Shown here in pieces: positions 7,701-12,249 of a DNA stretch of 12,249 nt. The first letter of the stretch is position 1. Each line of letters begins with the position of its first letter. The notes under the pieces were generated by a model. That model did not search any database. It was not told where the DNA came from and saw only the letters and a program-made list of their open reading frames with translations. This DNA is from UBA5794 sp964196275 (GTDB lineage Bacteria > Actinomycetota > Acidimicrobiia > Spongiisociales > UBA5794). Where the stretch lies: NCBI GenBank assembly GCA_964196275.1, contig CAXMSN010000020.1, forward strand, positions 1-12,249, read 5' to 3'. Position numbers and translations under genes: made by a program.

Positions 7701-8222
7701 CTTCATCGCCCTTCTGGCTCCGTTGATCGCGGCCTTGACCGACAACAGATCGAATTGGGTCTCGATGATCACGAGGTCGACTCCGCCGTCTATCAGTCCT
7801 GACGCTTCGATCTCGTAGGCGTCACGAAGGTCTGCGTACGAGATCTGTCCGAGTGTTGGAAACTTGTTCCCTGGCCCCATCGAGCCTGCAACGAACCGGC
7901 CGTCATATCGATCGACCGCGGTCCTTGCGATCGAAGCGCCCTTGGCCGCGAGTTCGTAGGACCTGTCTGCAAGGCCGTACTCGTCCAGCGGAACGGCAAA
8001 GGATCCGAATGTGTTCGTTTCGATCACGTCTGCGCCGACTTCAAGATACGCGGTGTGTAGCCCGTCGACGACGTCCGGTCGCGTGTCGTTCAGAAGTTCG
8101 TTGCATCCCTCGAGATCCTCGCCGCCGAAGTCGTCCGCTGTGAGATTCTGAGTCTGGAGCCAGGTTCCGGTGGCGCCGTCGTAGATCACGACCCTCTCTT
8201 TGACGGCGTCGAGAAAGCTCAT
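4767..8222 (-). CDS. metH: Cobalamin-dependent methionine synthase (5-methyltetrahydrofolate-homocysteine methyltransferase)
   Basis: A 1151-aa cytoplasmic enzyme that makes methionine and tetrahydrofolate from homocysteine and 5-methyl-THF using B12. All modules are present in the canonical order. The homocysteine domain (about 1-300) has zinc ligands Cys219 (GLNCATG) and Cys285-Cys286 (GGCCGTTP). The pterin domain (about 325-595) starts with IIGERTNANGS. The B12 cap (about 625-710) is followed by the B12 domain (about 715-840) with DVHDIG and axial ligand His726. A Pro/Glu-rich linker (840-885) leads to the AdoMet reactivation domain (about 890-1140) with RYSWGYPACPD at 1081-1091. Length is close to the 1227-aa E. 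coli enzyme. I chose ATG at 8222: MSFLDAVKERVVIYDGATGT is the usual family N-terminus, and the 78 extra codons of open frame upstream are riboswitch and leader. This ATG has no ribosome site but overlaps the stop of a leader ORF. Confidence 0.97.
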   Translation of the reverse strand: MSFLDAVKERVVIYDGATGTWLQTQNLTADDFGGEDLEGCNELLNDTRPDVVDGLHTAYLEVGADVIETNTFGSFAVPLDEYGLADRSYELAAKGASIARTAVDRYDGRFVAGSMGPGNKFPTLGQISYADLRDAYEIEASGLIDGGVDLVIIETQFDLLSVKAAINGARRAMKTSGRDVPIQAQVTIELTGRMLPGTEIGAALNVLESLGPDVVGLNCATGPVEMYEAVRHLTRHSSVPVSIIPNAGLPSVVDGAMHYDLDPNDMVSHLSTFVTDFGVSVIGGCCGTTPEYIELLVEKLGRLTPAERSPEPIVAVTSTYSAVSLHQDTSLMIIGERTNANGSKAFRDAMLDGDLDRCISIGEGQVAEGAHLVDLCVDYVGRDGAQDIGPLAQRFAMEITAPVVIDSTETPVMEAALERIGGRSVLNSANLEDGEGEGSRIDRVLSLAKEHGAAVICLLIDERGQARDLEWKLEIAHRIHTLATERYGLAPEDLIFDPLTFPLSTGDDDLRGDAIATIEAITRIKAELPGVTTVLGISNVSFGLKPALRRVLNSVFLHECISAGLDAAIIHAGKITQLSEIAEDDVSTCLDLIYNRQTDTYDPLEVLLESFSDATESSKTVDPLEGLDLPERLTKRIVTGNAVGLEEDLDTALETMPALEIINDILLAGMKIVGDLFGAGEMQLPFVLRSAQTMKAAVRYLEPQLDQAAAADRGRIVPAPVRGDVHDIGKNLVDIILTNNGYRVHNLGIKVSIAEMIDAYSEHQADAIGMSGLLVKSTLIMRDNLDELTRQGLDDVPVLLGGAALTRSYVEDDLATRYAGELVYGKDAFAGLDAMEWITGSGERPAAKPRIQRPRQQDVVEQEEAPERSPDVSAGEPVPTPPFLGERIVKGISLDEIRPYLNTTALFRNQWQYRPEKGETDAEFKERLAPELRAAIASAQSGDLLNPQLVYGYFPANSDGDHVIIWTDEDRTAERTRFSFPRQNEAPWLCIADYFAPISSDVTDVAAFHIVTMGAAVSERTEQLFAEDRYEEYLKLHGLGVEMTEALAEYWHSRIRSELGIGADDHPTIRGLFRQKFQGGRYSWGYPACPDLEDNLTVAELLGADGLGIEVGPETGFQYQPEQTTSAIICHHRQAKYFIARKPREQRAERT

Positions 8223-8272
8223 CAGGATCGATGCCTGCATCGGCGGTACGCATCCCATTTCAACCGGCACAT
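8222..8272 (-). CDS. 16-aa leader ORF coupled to metH
   Basis: ATG at 8272 opens a frame reading MCRLKWDAYRRCRHRS. Its TGA shares its last base with the metH ATG (TGATG), the usual arrangement for translational coupling. GGAGAGG lies seven bases upstream of this ATG and is the only good ribosome site between the riboswitch and metH; the metH ATG itself has none. The peptide is basic, with two Cys and five Arg, and carries no run of Met codons that would suggest classical attenuation. Its likely role is to load ribosomes under riboswitch control and hand them to metH. Alternatively the peptide is unimportant or the frame is chance, but the exact TGATG junction argues against chance. Confidence 0.55.
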   Translation of the reverse strand: MCRLKWDAYRRCRHRS

Positions 8273-8279
8273 TGCAGTT

Positions 8280-8286
8280 CCTCTCC
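8280..8286 (-). promoter_or_regulatory. Ribosome binding site of the leader ORF, adjoining riboswitch P1
   Basis: GGAGAGG on the minus strand sits seven bases before the leader ATG and one base after the end of the extended P1 helix. It decides the start: it fits the leader ORF and is too far (57 bases) from the metH ATG. CCTCCCTC at 8424-8431 could pair with it imperfectly, but only if transcription starts further upstream than predicted. Confidence 0.6.
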
Positions 8287-8287
8287 T

Positions 8288-8421
8288 CGAAACGCTCACG
8301 CGTATCGAGCGGGTCACCGCTCGCGTACATCCCATCGATCAGGCATTGGCACCGTACGTCTTTCGCCGGTTGCCGCGGTTTCGTCGGGCCTGTCCCTCCA
8401 CCGCTCAAGATGAGCGCTTCG
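8288..8421 (-). promoter_or_regulatory. SAM-I (S-box) riboswitch of metH
   Basis: The minus strand contains the S-box core in order: GGTGGAGGGACAGGCCC, GACGAAACC, GGCAACC, then GGTGCCAATGCC. P3 closes through ACCG/CGGT, and P4 is CGAGCGG, loop TGAC, CCGCTCG. P1 pairs CGAAGCGCTCAT (8421-8410) with GTGAGCGTTTCG (8299-8288) over 12 positions including two G-U pairs. S-adenosylmethionine binding is known to stabilise P1 and lower expression of methionine genes, which fits metH. There is no terminator stem with a U-run downstream, so control is probably translational, at the ribosome site immediately after P1. SAM-IV shares this core, but the GGTGGAGGGA kink-turn stretch favours SAM-I. Confidence 0.92.
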
Positions 8422-8428
8422 TTGAGGG

Positions 8429-8456
8429 AGGATACGCCGTCGTGATGAACGTGCAA
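8429..8456 (-). promoter_or_regulatory. Predicted metH promoter
   Basis: TTGCAC (8456-8451), a 16-base spacer and TATCCT (8434-8429) on the minus strand. The expected transcription start is near 8422, at the first base pair of riboswitch P1, which independently supports it. The hexamers are only moderate matches. Confidence 0.5.
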
Positions 8457-8521
8457 GCGATTGCTACGTTGCGGGAGCGATTGCGCCGCGATGTAGTGTG
8501 CACCGAATGCAAGGCGGGTGC

Positions 8522-10003
8522 GTGGGAATCCAGGACGAGGCGGTAACGGCAGCTACTCGACACATCGAGGCCAACGGTCGTGACATCCTCGACGAGTTCC
8601 TGCGATTCGTCGGAATGCCGAACGTTTCGGCCGATCTTCAAGACGTGAGAGCGGTGGCTGAAGCCATCACGAAGCGACTCACTCGACGTGGCGTCGCGGC
8701 TCGGTTAATAGAGAGAGACGGAGTTGCACCGCTGGTCACAGCGAGGATCGATGCCGGCCCTGACAAACCGACGATCGGCATTTACGCCCACTACGACGGG
8801 CAGCCAGTTGATCAGGAGGGCTGGCTGACCGACCCGTTCGTCCCGGTCGTGATGTCCGACGACGAGATCGTGCCCGATCCCACGGGTGGCGTTGCGATCG
8901 ATCCTGACTGGCGGATCTTCGCCAGGTCGACGTCTGACGACAAGGCACCGATTCAGGCCTTCGTGAGCGCTCTTGACGCGCTGGCTGACGCATCGATCGA
9001 GCCGGCGGTCAACGTCGTCCTCCTGTTTGAAGGGCAGGAGGAGGCCGGATCGCAGGACCTTGCCGCCTATCTCGAGGCGAACGCAGACTGGTTCGGAGCC
9101 GACATGTGGCTCATCTGTGACGGTCCTGTCCATCAGAGCAGGACGCCACAGGTCATCTTCGGTGTGCGGGGTATCGCACAGGTCGACCTCACGGTGCTCG
9201 GCCCCATCCGCGGGCTGCACTCGGGGCACTACGGGAACTGGGTTCCGAACCCTGCTTGGGCTCTGGTCCAACTGCTTGCCACGATGCGTTCACCGGACGG
9301 GAACGCGTTGATCGATGGCTTCTACGACGACGTCGTTCCGCCGACGGAGGCCGAACTCGTGGCCATCAGCGCCATTCCGGAGTATGAGAAGGACCTGCTC
9401 GCCGAGTTCGGGATCCACACACCTGAGGGCGATGGCGAGTCGATGGTCGAGAGGATGTATCGGCCGTCGCTCAATATCCGGGGCCTTGACGCAGGGCCGG
9501 TCGGCGATCGGGCCGCAAACGTGTTGCCGGCATCGGCCACCGTGTCCATCGACATCCGCCTCCCACCGGGGCACGACCCGGCCGTCATGATCGACAAGGT
9601 TGTCGGCCACATTGAACGCCAGGGGTTCGCAGTTTTCGAGTCGACGCCGTCGATCGACGAGCGACGCAGCCACGAGCGAGTAGTGGTCGTGACGAGGGAT
9701 CCGCACTACACGGGCATGCGTGTTCCGATAGCGGGCCCGGTGGGTGATGCGATCCTGGGAGCGGCGAGAGCGGCATCCGAAACTGGTGAGGTTGTTGCGA
9801 TGCCGACGCTCGGAGGCTCGGTCCCGATCATCCACTTCGAGCGTGTCCTCGGTGTCCCGACCGTGATCGTTCCGATGGCGAATCATGACAACAATCAACA
9901 CGACGCCAACGAGAACATCCGGATCGGCAACCTCTGGTATGGGATCAGGCTGATGGCTGCGTTGATGACCTTGAAGACCACAGGCGACAGACAACAGACC
10001 TGA
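8522..10003 (+). CDS. M20-family metallopeptidase (dipeptidase/deacylase)
   Basis: A 493-aa cytoplasmic two-zinc hydrolase of the M20/ArgE/DapE/CNDP group. Numbering from GTG 8522: His90 and Asp92 in YAHYDGQP, bridging Asp139 in RSTSDDKAP (relatives often have RGASDDKG), general base Glu173 and ligand Glu174 in FEGQEEAGS, Asp200 in ICDGP, and His460 in NNQHDANEN. The dimerisation (lid) domain runs from about 212 to 390, starting GVRGIAQVDLTVLGPIRGLHSGH. Length and motifs fit the long M20 dipeptidase branch, so a peptide or N-acyl amino acid is the likely substrate; specificity cannot be read. The start is uncertain: GTG 8522 has AGGCGG four bases upstream, while GTG 8498 and ATG 8507 are in frame with no ribosome site. 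It is divergent from metH, and 5' regions lie close together. Confidence 0.92.
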   Translation: MGIQDEAVTAATRHIEANGRDILDEFLRFVGMPNVSADLQDVRAVAEAITKRLTRRGVAARLIERDGVAPLVTARIDAGPDKPTIGIYAHYDGQPVDQEGWLTDPFVPVVMSDDEIVPDPTGGVAIDPDWRIFARSTSDDKAPIQAFVSALDALADASIEPAVNVVLLFEGQEEAGSQDLAAYLEANADWFGADMWLICDGPVHQSRTPQVIFGVRGIAQVDLTVLGPIRGLHSGHYGNWVPNPAWALVQLLATMRSPDGNALIDGFYDDVVPPTEAELVAISAIPEYEKDLLAEFGIHTPEGDGESMVERMYRPSLNIRGLDAGPVGDRAANVLPASATVSIDIRLPPGHDPAVMIDKVVGHIERQGFAVFESTPSIDERRSHERVVVVTRDPHYTGMRVPIAGPVGDAILGAARAASETGEVVAMPTLGGSVPIIHFERVLGVPTVIVPMANHDNNQHDANENIRIGNLWYGIRLMAALMTLKTTGDRQQT

Positions 10004-10082
10004 AGCCGTCGTGGATCGCGGCCAGCGATGCGTCACCGAAACCCTGGAATACGCACCCAGCAGACCATCACCCCAAGGTGCG

Positions 10083-10098
10083 CACAATGCCGGTGATG
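10083..10098 (+). repeat. 16-nt intergenic element, weak copy
   Basis: CACAATGCCGGTGATG matches the copy at 11292 at 13 of 16 bases, and both are followed by CGCT. It lies in the 149-base gap between the convergent M20 peptidase and the frameshifted gene, where nothing else was recognised. Confidence 0.4.
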
Positions 10099-10152
10099 CG
10101 CTTTCTGATTGCATGGTGTCGGCGGCTTCTTGGCTGATTGGCCGTCTTTGGT

Positions 10153-10910
10153 CTACGGCGCCACGCACGGCTCTAGGAATGCGTCGATTCCTTCGAGATG
10201 GGATGCGTAGCTTGGCGAGGGACTCAGGCTGCCATCCCTGTGAACGGAAAACACCGGACAGCCATCAGATTGGGCGAAGAACTCAGCCTCGTCCAGCACA
10301 ACTGCGGTTTGCGCTTCGCTGAGCGTCGCAGCGTACCTGACGCTGAATGGCTCCACTTCCCACCGCGTGCCTTGAGATTCAAACGGGCACAAACCATGGG
10401 AGAACACCTCGATTCGGTCGAGGCACAGCACGAGATGGACAGTCTCGTCCCAGTTACTCCACTCCCAGCCGCTCCGTACCCCCGGTTGGGCGAAGTCGTC
10501 GTAGGCCCCCGCTCACCGGTGACGGAGTAGACCTGGAACGGTGGTTCGCCAGACCCGTAGGCGACATCGGACTCGTTCTCTACCCCTTGACAGACCGCCT
10601 TGAGATCGTCAGAGCCGCTTCCGAAATAGGTGGCAAGGCCAATCGCACCAAACACCATTGCGACAACGATGATGAGCAACGGCCGTTTGAACTTCACTAA
10701 CCGCCCGCTCGCCGGAGATGTCGACGAGTCGATCGACGCCACCTGTGCCCGATCGGTGCTCTTCCGACGAAGGTCACGCAGCCCGATCGCGAACAAATAC
10801 GAGCCAGCCACCGCACCGAGCAACCCGACGCCGCCTGCGAACACGAATATTGCTACAAGGAGTAGAAGGACACCACCCACGATCTTGATCCATGGCGACT
10901 GATCTGTAAT
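10153..10910 (-). pseudogene. Two-segment membrane protein gene of unknown function, frameshifted
   Basis: Not recognised. The gene reads in one frame from the 5' end to about 10508 and then in the -1 frame to the TAG at 10153. Restoring one G to the five-G run (10506-10510 on the plus strand) gives a continuous 252-aa protein. The upstream half has a long hydrophobic stretch (about residues 11-45, perhaps a hairpin) and a segment at about 76-96 (LLIIVVAMVFGAIGLATYF), followed by an extracytoplasmic domain rich in acidic and aromatic residues, with WEWSNWDE just after the shift. The start is also odd: GTG at 10880 is possible, but the frame extends to an ATT at 10910 with GGAAG six bases upstream, giving TDQSPWIKI before the membrane segment. 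Sequencing error, real mutation and -1 programmed frameshifting are all possible. Confidence 0.65.
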
Positions 10911-11044
10911 CGGACACTTCCAGCGTCGCTGCCACGGCGACCGAAACTGGGACCGTCACGGTGCCTTCCCAGAATCAAATTCACACCACTCGAACCAAAT
11001 ATGCCTAGGAAGCTCAGCCGGGCGGCAAGATCATCGTCCGAGCA

Positions 11045-11060
11045 CATAACGGCACATATG
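11045..11060 (-). repeat. 16-nt intergenic element, copy
   Basis: On the minus strand this reads CATATGTGCCGTTATG, one base different from the copy at 11259. It lies 43 bases upstream of the small membrane protein gene. Confidence 0.65.
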
Positions 11061-11102
11061 TCTGCCCTTGCCTCGTCGCAGTATCAGAGAGACAACGAGG
11101 GT

Positions 11103-11246
11103 ATGGCAGGCGTCATCATCGCAATCTTGCTGCTCGTCGGCGTCATCGCTCTCACGGTCTGGCTCACATTGCAGCGAGGAGATTTCGAGGACGATATGGG
11201 GACCAAGGATCACAATCCGAGGTGGTTCAGATACATGGGCGACTGA
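11103..11246 (+). CDS. Small single-pass membrane protein, 47 aa
   Basis: Family not recognised. The 47-residue protein starts MAGVIIAILLLVGVIAL; residues about 3-22 form one membrane segment, followed by a charged cytoplasmic or external tail (QRGDFEDDMGTKDHNPRWF) ending YMGD. I preferred ATG 11103 over upstream in-frame starts at 11001 and 11058 because the upstream codons are charged and the ATG at 11058 belongs to the repeated element. The ribosome site is mediocre (GAGG only two bases away, AGAGAGA ten bases away), so the start is not firm. It may be a small accessory or stress membrane protein. Confidence 0.55.
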   Translation: MAGVIIAILLLVGVIALTVWLTLQRGDFEDDMGTKDHNPRWFRYMGD

Positions 11247-11258
11247 CAGCTATCCGCC

Positions 11259-11274
11259 CATATCGGCACATATG
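11259..11274 (-). repeat. 16-nt intergenic element, best copy
   Basis: On the minus strand this reads CATATGTGCCGATATG, followed by GGCGG as in the 12025 copy. It begins 12 bases after the stop of the 47-aa gene and 146 bases before the lipoprotein start. Confidence 0.7.
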
Positions 11275-11291
11275 CGCACTTCAGCGGCATG

Positions 11292-11307
11292 CATAGTGCC
11301 GGTTATG
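11292..11307 (+). repeat. 16-nt intergenic element, plus-strand copy
   Basis: CATAGTGCCGGTTATG keeps the CATA, GTGCCG and TATG blocks with one base moved across the core. It is in opposite orientation to the copy at 11259 and 33 bases away start to start, so the two form an inverted pair. GCATA and TATGC also form a local palindrome (11291-11308). Confidence 0.6.
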
Positions 11308-11419
11308 CGCTCCCGGTTTCGGCGCGACATGGAAGGTGGAGTAGCCGATCGACCCCTGTGAGGTCACCAGCGTCGGGATAGGCTGATGTGCAGAACCGGC
11401 GGTGACACGGGAGGACACT

Positions 11420-12013
11420 GTGCGTCGCGCTTGGGTAGGTATCTGTGTGACCGTCGTCGTCGTTGCGAGTGGTTGTGGCGGTGGCGAAATGTCGTTGAGT
11501 GGGTACGTTGATGAGATGAACACCGTTGGGGCTCGCATAGCCCAACAGTCAGAAGTGATCTTCGCTGAGGCCGAACAGATCGCTTCGCCGAGTGACGTGA
11601 ACGCGATGATGGAACGGGTTCGGCCTTTGAGGATCGAGGTCTTGGAGGGCTTTGAGGGACTCGATCCTCCCGAGGAGGTTGCCGATTTGCACCGCCTCAT
11701 CTCGGACTGGATGGCCGAAATCATCCTGGCCGAAGAGGCTCTGGCCATCCGAGCGAGCGCCGTTGTGAGCTGGGAGGAGTTCTCTGACAGCAGCGAAATG
11801 ACGGCCTACAGGGCTGCGCTCACCGAGGGCAAGACGGTGTGTACCGACTTTCAGGCCAAACTCGACGCTACCGCGGCGCGGGGCATCTTCGCCGATACGC
11901 CGTGGATTCCCGGCGAGTTGAAAGAGGTCGTCGATGCCGCGCTCGGGTGCGAGAGTTTCCCTGAGAACCCCGAGGCCGTGTACAGGCAACCGCCCGCTGC
12001 GTCTGCGCCCTAG
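11420..12013 (+). CDS. Predicted lipoprotein, 197 aa, unknown function
   Basis: The N-terminus MRRAWVGICVTVVVVASGCGGG is a lipoprotein signal peptide: a basic start, a hydrophobic core, and a lipobox ASGC with Cys19 as the lipidation site, then a Gly linker. The mature part is mostly alpha-helical and acidic (about residues 24-135, with many Glu and Ala), with two further Cys near the C-terminus (VCTDF and GCESF) that could form a disulfide outside the cell. I do not recognise the family; it may act as an exported helical-bundle binding or adaptor protein. The start is GTG 11420, preceded by GGGAGGA with a four-base gap, rather than the in-frame GTG at 11402. It is tandem with a second lipoprotein gene. 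Confidence 0.82.
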   Translation: MRRAWVGICVTVVVVASGCGGGEMSLSGYVDEMNTVGARIAQQSEVIFAEAEQIASPSDVNAMMERVRPLRIEVLEGFEGLDPPEEVADLHRLISDWMAEIILAEEALAIRASAVVSWEEFSDSSEMTAYRAALTEGKTVCTDFQAKLDATAARGIFADTPWIPGELKEVVDAALGCESFPENPEAVYRQPPAASAP

Positions 12014-12024
12014 CCCGACCCGCC

Positions 12025-12040
12025 CATATCGGCGCATATG
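12025..12040 (-). repeat. 16-nt intergenic element, copy
   Basis: On the minus strand this reads CATATGCGCCGATATG followed by GGCGG, one base different from the 11259 copy. It begins 12 bases after the first lipoprotein stop and lies 94 bases before the second lipoprotein start, the same relation to the preceding stop as the 11259 copy. Confidence 0.7.
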
Positions 12041-12134
12041 TGGACGTGATCAGGCCCGTGATCCGGTAATAGGCGGACAGGCACATTTGGCCGCAGGTAT
12101 GGTCTGAGAGACCTACGGGAAGGTGAGGTTTCGA

Positions 12135-12249
12135 GTGAGACGACTATTGCCCCTTGCACTGGCTGTTGTGCTACTGACTGTTGGGTGTGCCGGTGATGAC
12201 GGTGGCGAAGATGATCCTGGCGCAGTCGTCGAGTCATACATCGAGGCTT
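12135..12249 (+). CDS. Second predicted lipoprotein, N-terminal part (cut by window edge)
   Basis: GTG 12135 follows GGAAGGTGAGG with a six-base gap. The first 38 residues are visible: MRRLLPLALAVVLLTVGCAG is a lipoprotein signal peptide with lipobox TVGC and Cys18 as lipidation site, followed by a flexible acidic linker (DDGGEDDPG) and then AVVESYIEA. That last motif resembles the start of NTF2/SnoaL-like domains in secreted actinobacterial lipoproteins, but too little is visible to be sure. The rest lies outside the window. Confidence 0.75.
   Translation, partial: MRRLLPLALAVVLLTVGCAGDDGGEDDPGAVVESYIEA

Noticed and set aside
8288..8421. Cobalamin riboswitch upstream of the B12-dependent metH
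   Set aside because: No B12-box was found. The conserved blocks are those of the SAM-I aptamer.
8223..8456. 78-codon N-terminal extension of metH
   Set aside because: It runs through the SAM-I riboswitch and leader. Its translation is unlike any methionine synthase N-terminus, and family similarity starts at MSFLDAV.
10004..10152. Terminator between the convergent peptidase and membrane protein genes
   Set aside because: GCCG/CGGC and ATGC/GCAT can pair only with unequal internal loops and there is no clean T-run, so it is too weak to call.
9290..10168. 292-codon minus-strand open frame
   Set aside because: Antisense to the M20 peptidase, whose metal ligands and domain order are clear.
11271..11361. 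Short ORF starting inside the repeated element (MRTSAACIV...)
   Set aside because: No ribosome site. It runs through two copies of the intergenic element and its composition is not protein-like.
10083..12040. The 16-nt repeats as a CRISPR array
   Set aside because: Copies are irregularly spaced, in both orientations and separated by genes; there are no cas genes.
1..12249. Mobile elements, tRNA or rRNA genes
   Set aside because: No transposase or integrase motifs, no tRNA-like cloverleaf and no rRNA sequence were seen on either strand by eye.

Overview
The window is GC-rich, densely packed, uses GTG starts often, and has strong GGAGG-type ribosome sites and short gaps. It encodes two Actinobacteria-style lipoproteins, a MacB-type ABC transporter and an ArsR-like regulator with a long N-terminal domain. 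This suggests a high-GC actinobacterium, possibly an uncultured one. The lineage is an inference; no rRNA or other phylogenetic marker is present. There are no tRNAs, transposases, integrases, phage genes or CRISPR arrays.

Layout. Positions 1-572 contain a fold-back: bases 1-132 are a near-exact inverted copy of 441-572, joined inside a FtsX/MacB-type permease gene, so the permease is truncated. The genes from 521 to 8272 are all on the minus strand. In transcription order they are: a SAM-I riboswitch, a 16-codon leader ORF, the cobalamin-dependent methionine synthase metH, a DUF308-DUF389 fusion membrane protein, an ArsR-type regulator with its own promoter, an 80-aa unknown protein coupled to the regulator, a hairpin terminator, an ABC-transporter ATPase, and the truncated permease. 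Divergent from metH is an M20-family metallopeptidase (plus strand, ends 10003). Facing it is a frameshifted two-segment membrane protein gene (minus, 10153-10910). After that come three plus-strand genes: a 47-aa single-pass membrane protein, a 197-aa lipoprotein, and the start of a second lipoprotein cut by the window edge.

Most informative regulation. (1) metH carries a complete SAM-I (S-box) riboswitch that begins almost at the predicted transcription start. Its P1 helix can extend to 12 pairs and stop directly beside the only good ribosome site. That site serves a short leader ORF whose TGA overlaps the metH ATG. This implies translational control relayed to metH by coupling. (2) The ArsR-type regulator has a promoter whose -10 hexamer is exactly the spacer of a perfect 6-6-6 palindrome, a classic autorepression layout. 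(3) A 16-nt element close to CATATGTGCCGATATG occurs four times between 11045 and 12040, plus one weaker copy at 10083, always between genes and in both orientations. It is the best candidate here for an undescribed element.

Main cautions. The left-end inverted repeat may be an assembly or amplification chimera. The frameshift near 10508 sits in a run of five Gs and may be a sequencing error.
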